From Rhodospirillaceae bacterium (GTDB lineage: Bacteria > Pseudomonadota > Alphaproteobacteria > UBA8366 > Aestuariispiraceae), in contig PAQY01000004.1 in assembly GCA_002709955.1 (NCBI GenBank), positions 66,714 through 130,713 on the forward strand: a stretch of DNA of 64,000 nt, in the 5' to 3' direction. Position 1 is the stretch's first letter, and each line of letters starts with the position of its first letter. A model generated the notes under the pieces. The model made no database searches, had not been told where the DNA came from, and worked only from the letters and a program-made list of their open reading frames with translations. This document shows, piece after piece, positions 62,463-64,000 of this stretch. The translations under genes and the position numbers were made by a program.

Positions 62463-64000
62463 TTACGAGAGCGAGAGCGCTTGATCACACTGAATCCCCC
62501 AACAGTGCAGGATGATATCCGCCCCGTTCTGGGCTTCCAGGTTCAAGCGCAGGGTCGTGCCAATGGGTTGTGTGGACAGATCAACAGTACCTGCCAGCAA
62601 CACACGACCTGTATCGGATTGATTTTCCAAAACCACCAAATCCACAGCGGTCCAGGTGGTGCCGTCATCGCGACTGATTGACAGCACGATATCGGTGTTG
62701 ACCTCAGGTTCCCCGGTCAGTTCCAGCTCTACCAAAGCCCGCGCTTCCAATGGCGTGGTTTCAGCAAGGATGGGTGCGGAGACCAGCACCATATCACTGA
62801 TAACAGCATCCAGGATCTGAATCTCAGAGATCAATGGCACATATGTATTAAAGTTGCCGGTTCTACTGCCGTCCGCACTGACCAAGCGCACATAACGGGC
62901 AGTCCCGACCAGATCAATATCTTGCCAACCTTCCGCATTGACAAATGTCCCAGTCCCCAAGATAGCTTCTTCACCAGAAAAAGCGCCCGTCCTGGACCCA
63001 ACGATCCTGACATTGGCGAACATCGTTTGCGACGCCCATACATAGACCCGAAACTTTGTAACCGGCATGACGGCGCCAAGGTCGTATTGAACATAATCGC
63101 CCGCGTTAACAGACGTGTAACCACCTTGCCAATAATTGCCCGTACTGCCATCGACCGTTGTTCCAGGGGACCCACTATAGTTTCCGATCGGCGAAGAGGC
63201 CGCGACAGCATATGCAGCATTGGTCCCCACTGTACGGCAATGATAGGCGGCAGCACTGGCACTATAACTGTACCCTGATCCTGCCAGATCACCGTCTTCG
63301 ATTCCACTTTGATCCGTGAAATCGTCGATATAGGTGTTGATCAATTGATAGGACTTGATCCCATGTTCCACAGCCGCAGCCCATAACAAACGATACTGGG
63401 TGTCGCGTATCACGGTCATCTGATCATGGATATCGGGCAGGCTGGACGAAATCACCAGATCCAGCGCCATGCCGTCTGCGGCGATATCACGACCATCAAC
63501 CGTATCAGGGTTCAGAATCGTATTGCCCGCCAAATCCAACGGACCTGCCATGGCCGATGTTCCATCCACGGCCAGAAAGTCCTCTTCCGCAATATAGGCA
63601 CTGGCCCAGCCTGTCTGGGAATATACCTGCATCGCTTGAGCATCCGTGTTGAAGAACAAATCACCCTGTTGCAGCGGGGTTCCATTCAACCGCACAGTCG
63701 GTGCCTGGGCTGATGCATATGCCCCCAGATAGATCAGGGCGAACTGTGCCGTGACCCCAATGGAATCCGGTACTTTGGTGACAGGTCTGCCTTCTGTGTC
63801 GAAGCTCAGGAACATTCCCGCCCGATCAGGGGCCAGGGGCAATGTCAGTGCCGTATCAACATCATAGGGAAGACGGTGAATGGAATCCCCAACCAGTGCT
63901 TCCGCCTGTTGCAGTAACAAGGCGGTTCGGTCCAGTTCATCATTCAGGACAGCCGCGCGCAGGTCGGCCCCCGGTGAAAAGTCCGTTGTGCGCTGAAAGG
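62463..64000 (-). CDS. Phage tail fibre protein with discoidin-like domain, N-terminus beyond window
   Basis: The frame is open to the window edge: beyond TTG 63920 the codons read FQRTTDFSPGADLRAAVLND and then ELDRTALLLQQAEAL, a usual T7-type fibre N-terminal stretch. After a central segment (GDLFFNTDAQAMQVYSQTGW, then a stalk-like repeat), residues about 240-390 of the visible part resemble an F5/8 type C (discoidin) domain: GDYVQYDLGAVMPVTKFRVY and YVRLVSADGSRTG. The end is strand-rich. Likely binds host or sugar. Confidence 0.65.
   Translation of the reverse strand, partial: FQRTTDFSPGADLRAAVLNDELDRTALLLQQAEALVGDSIHRLPYDVDTALTLPLAPDRAGMFLSFDTEGRPVTKVPDSIGVTAQFALIYLGAYASAQAPTVRLNGTPLQQGDLFFNTDAQAMQVYSQTGWASAYIAEEDFLAVDGTSAMAGPLDLAGNTILNPDTVDGRDIAADGMALDLVISSSLPDIHDQMTVIRDTQYRLLWAAAVEHGIKSYQLINTYIDDFTDQSGIEDGDLAGSGYSYSASAAAYHCRTVGTNAAYAVAASSPIGNYSGSPGTTVDGSTGNYWQGGYTSVNAGDYVQYDLGAVMPVTKFRVYVWASQTMFANVRIVGSRTGAFSGEEAILGTGTFVNAEGWQDIDLVGTARYVRLVSADGSRTGNFNTYVPLISEIQILDAVISDMVLVSAPILAETTPLEARALVELELTGEPEVNTDIVLSISRDDGTTWTAVDLVVLENQSDTGRVLLAGTVDLSTQPIGTTLRLNLEAQNGADIILHCWGIQCDQALSLS

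Overview
The window reads as the chromosome of an alphaproteobacterium, probably a marine or Rhodospirillales-like lineage. This is inference from gene content (SoeABC-type sulfite oxidation, YdcH/DUF465, GTA-type holin, sarcosine/dimethylglycine dehydrogenase-like flavoenzyme) and from alphaproteobacterial-style palindromic REP sequences between genes. The host genes are GC-rich, and three AT-richer patches stand out: about 10.1-12.3 kb, 47.9-48.3 kb and 51.9-54.9 kb. I see no rRNA operon, CRISPR array, integrase or transposase.

Layout. 0-9.5 kb: an outer-membrane TPR/beta-barrel protein cut by the window edge, an MBL hydrolase, motAB, a TrmA/RlmD-type RNA methyltransferase, a permease, an adenosine kinase-like kinase, a response regulator, and a NUDIX-PiT pair. 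10.1-12.2 kb: a two-gene ATPase + HNH nuclease unit matching Septu (PtuAB) defence. 12.3-20.5 kb: rimO, an RND efflux pump, an agmatinase-like enzyme and a receiver-Hpt protein. 20.6-27.3 kb: a tight operon of four glycosyltransferases, a phosphatase, a polysaccharide deacetylase and a membrane protein, apparently building an unidentified glycan. 27.4-33.4 kb: a complete peptide-type ABC transporter. 34.2-36.7 kb: a dimethylglycine/sarcosine dehydrogenase-like enzyme. 37.0-44.0 kb: a sulfur module (TusA, TauE/SafE exporter, TIGR02186 protein, SoeABC) for disposing of sulfite by export and oxidation. 44.0-51.6 kb: pyruvate kinase, IclR regulator, UbiX, YdcH, XRE regulator, aminotransferase and acyl-CoA ligase.

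51.6-64.0 kb is accessory DNA. A lone gene with a HEPN-like Rx4H motif lies between a truncated and a full copy of another gene. Beyond it is the 3' end of a T7-like late phage operon on the minus strand: tail fibre, DUF4376-like protein, small-terminase candidate, T7 gp19-like large terminase, spanin-like protein, SleB-type cell-wall hydrolase, GTA-type holin. The last gene, one base after the holin, encodes a 759-residue multidomain protein that looks like a polymorphic toxin. Downstream lie two nearly identical ~105-bp palindrome-bounded repeats and then an apparently startless alternative toxin tail with the same pretoxin module but a different nuclease-like domain. This phage-linked toxin with a spare cassette is the most interesting part of the window.

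Several small interspersed palindromic elements sit at gene ends. One supplies the tusA stop codon, one overlaps the stop of the XRE regulator, and one forms a short reading frame bridging soeA and soeB.
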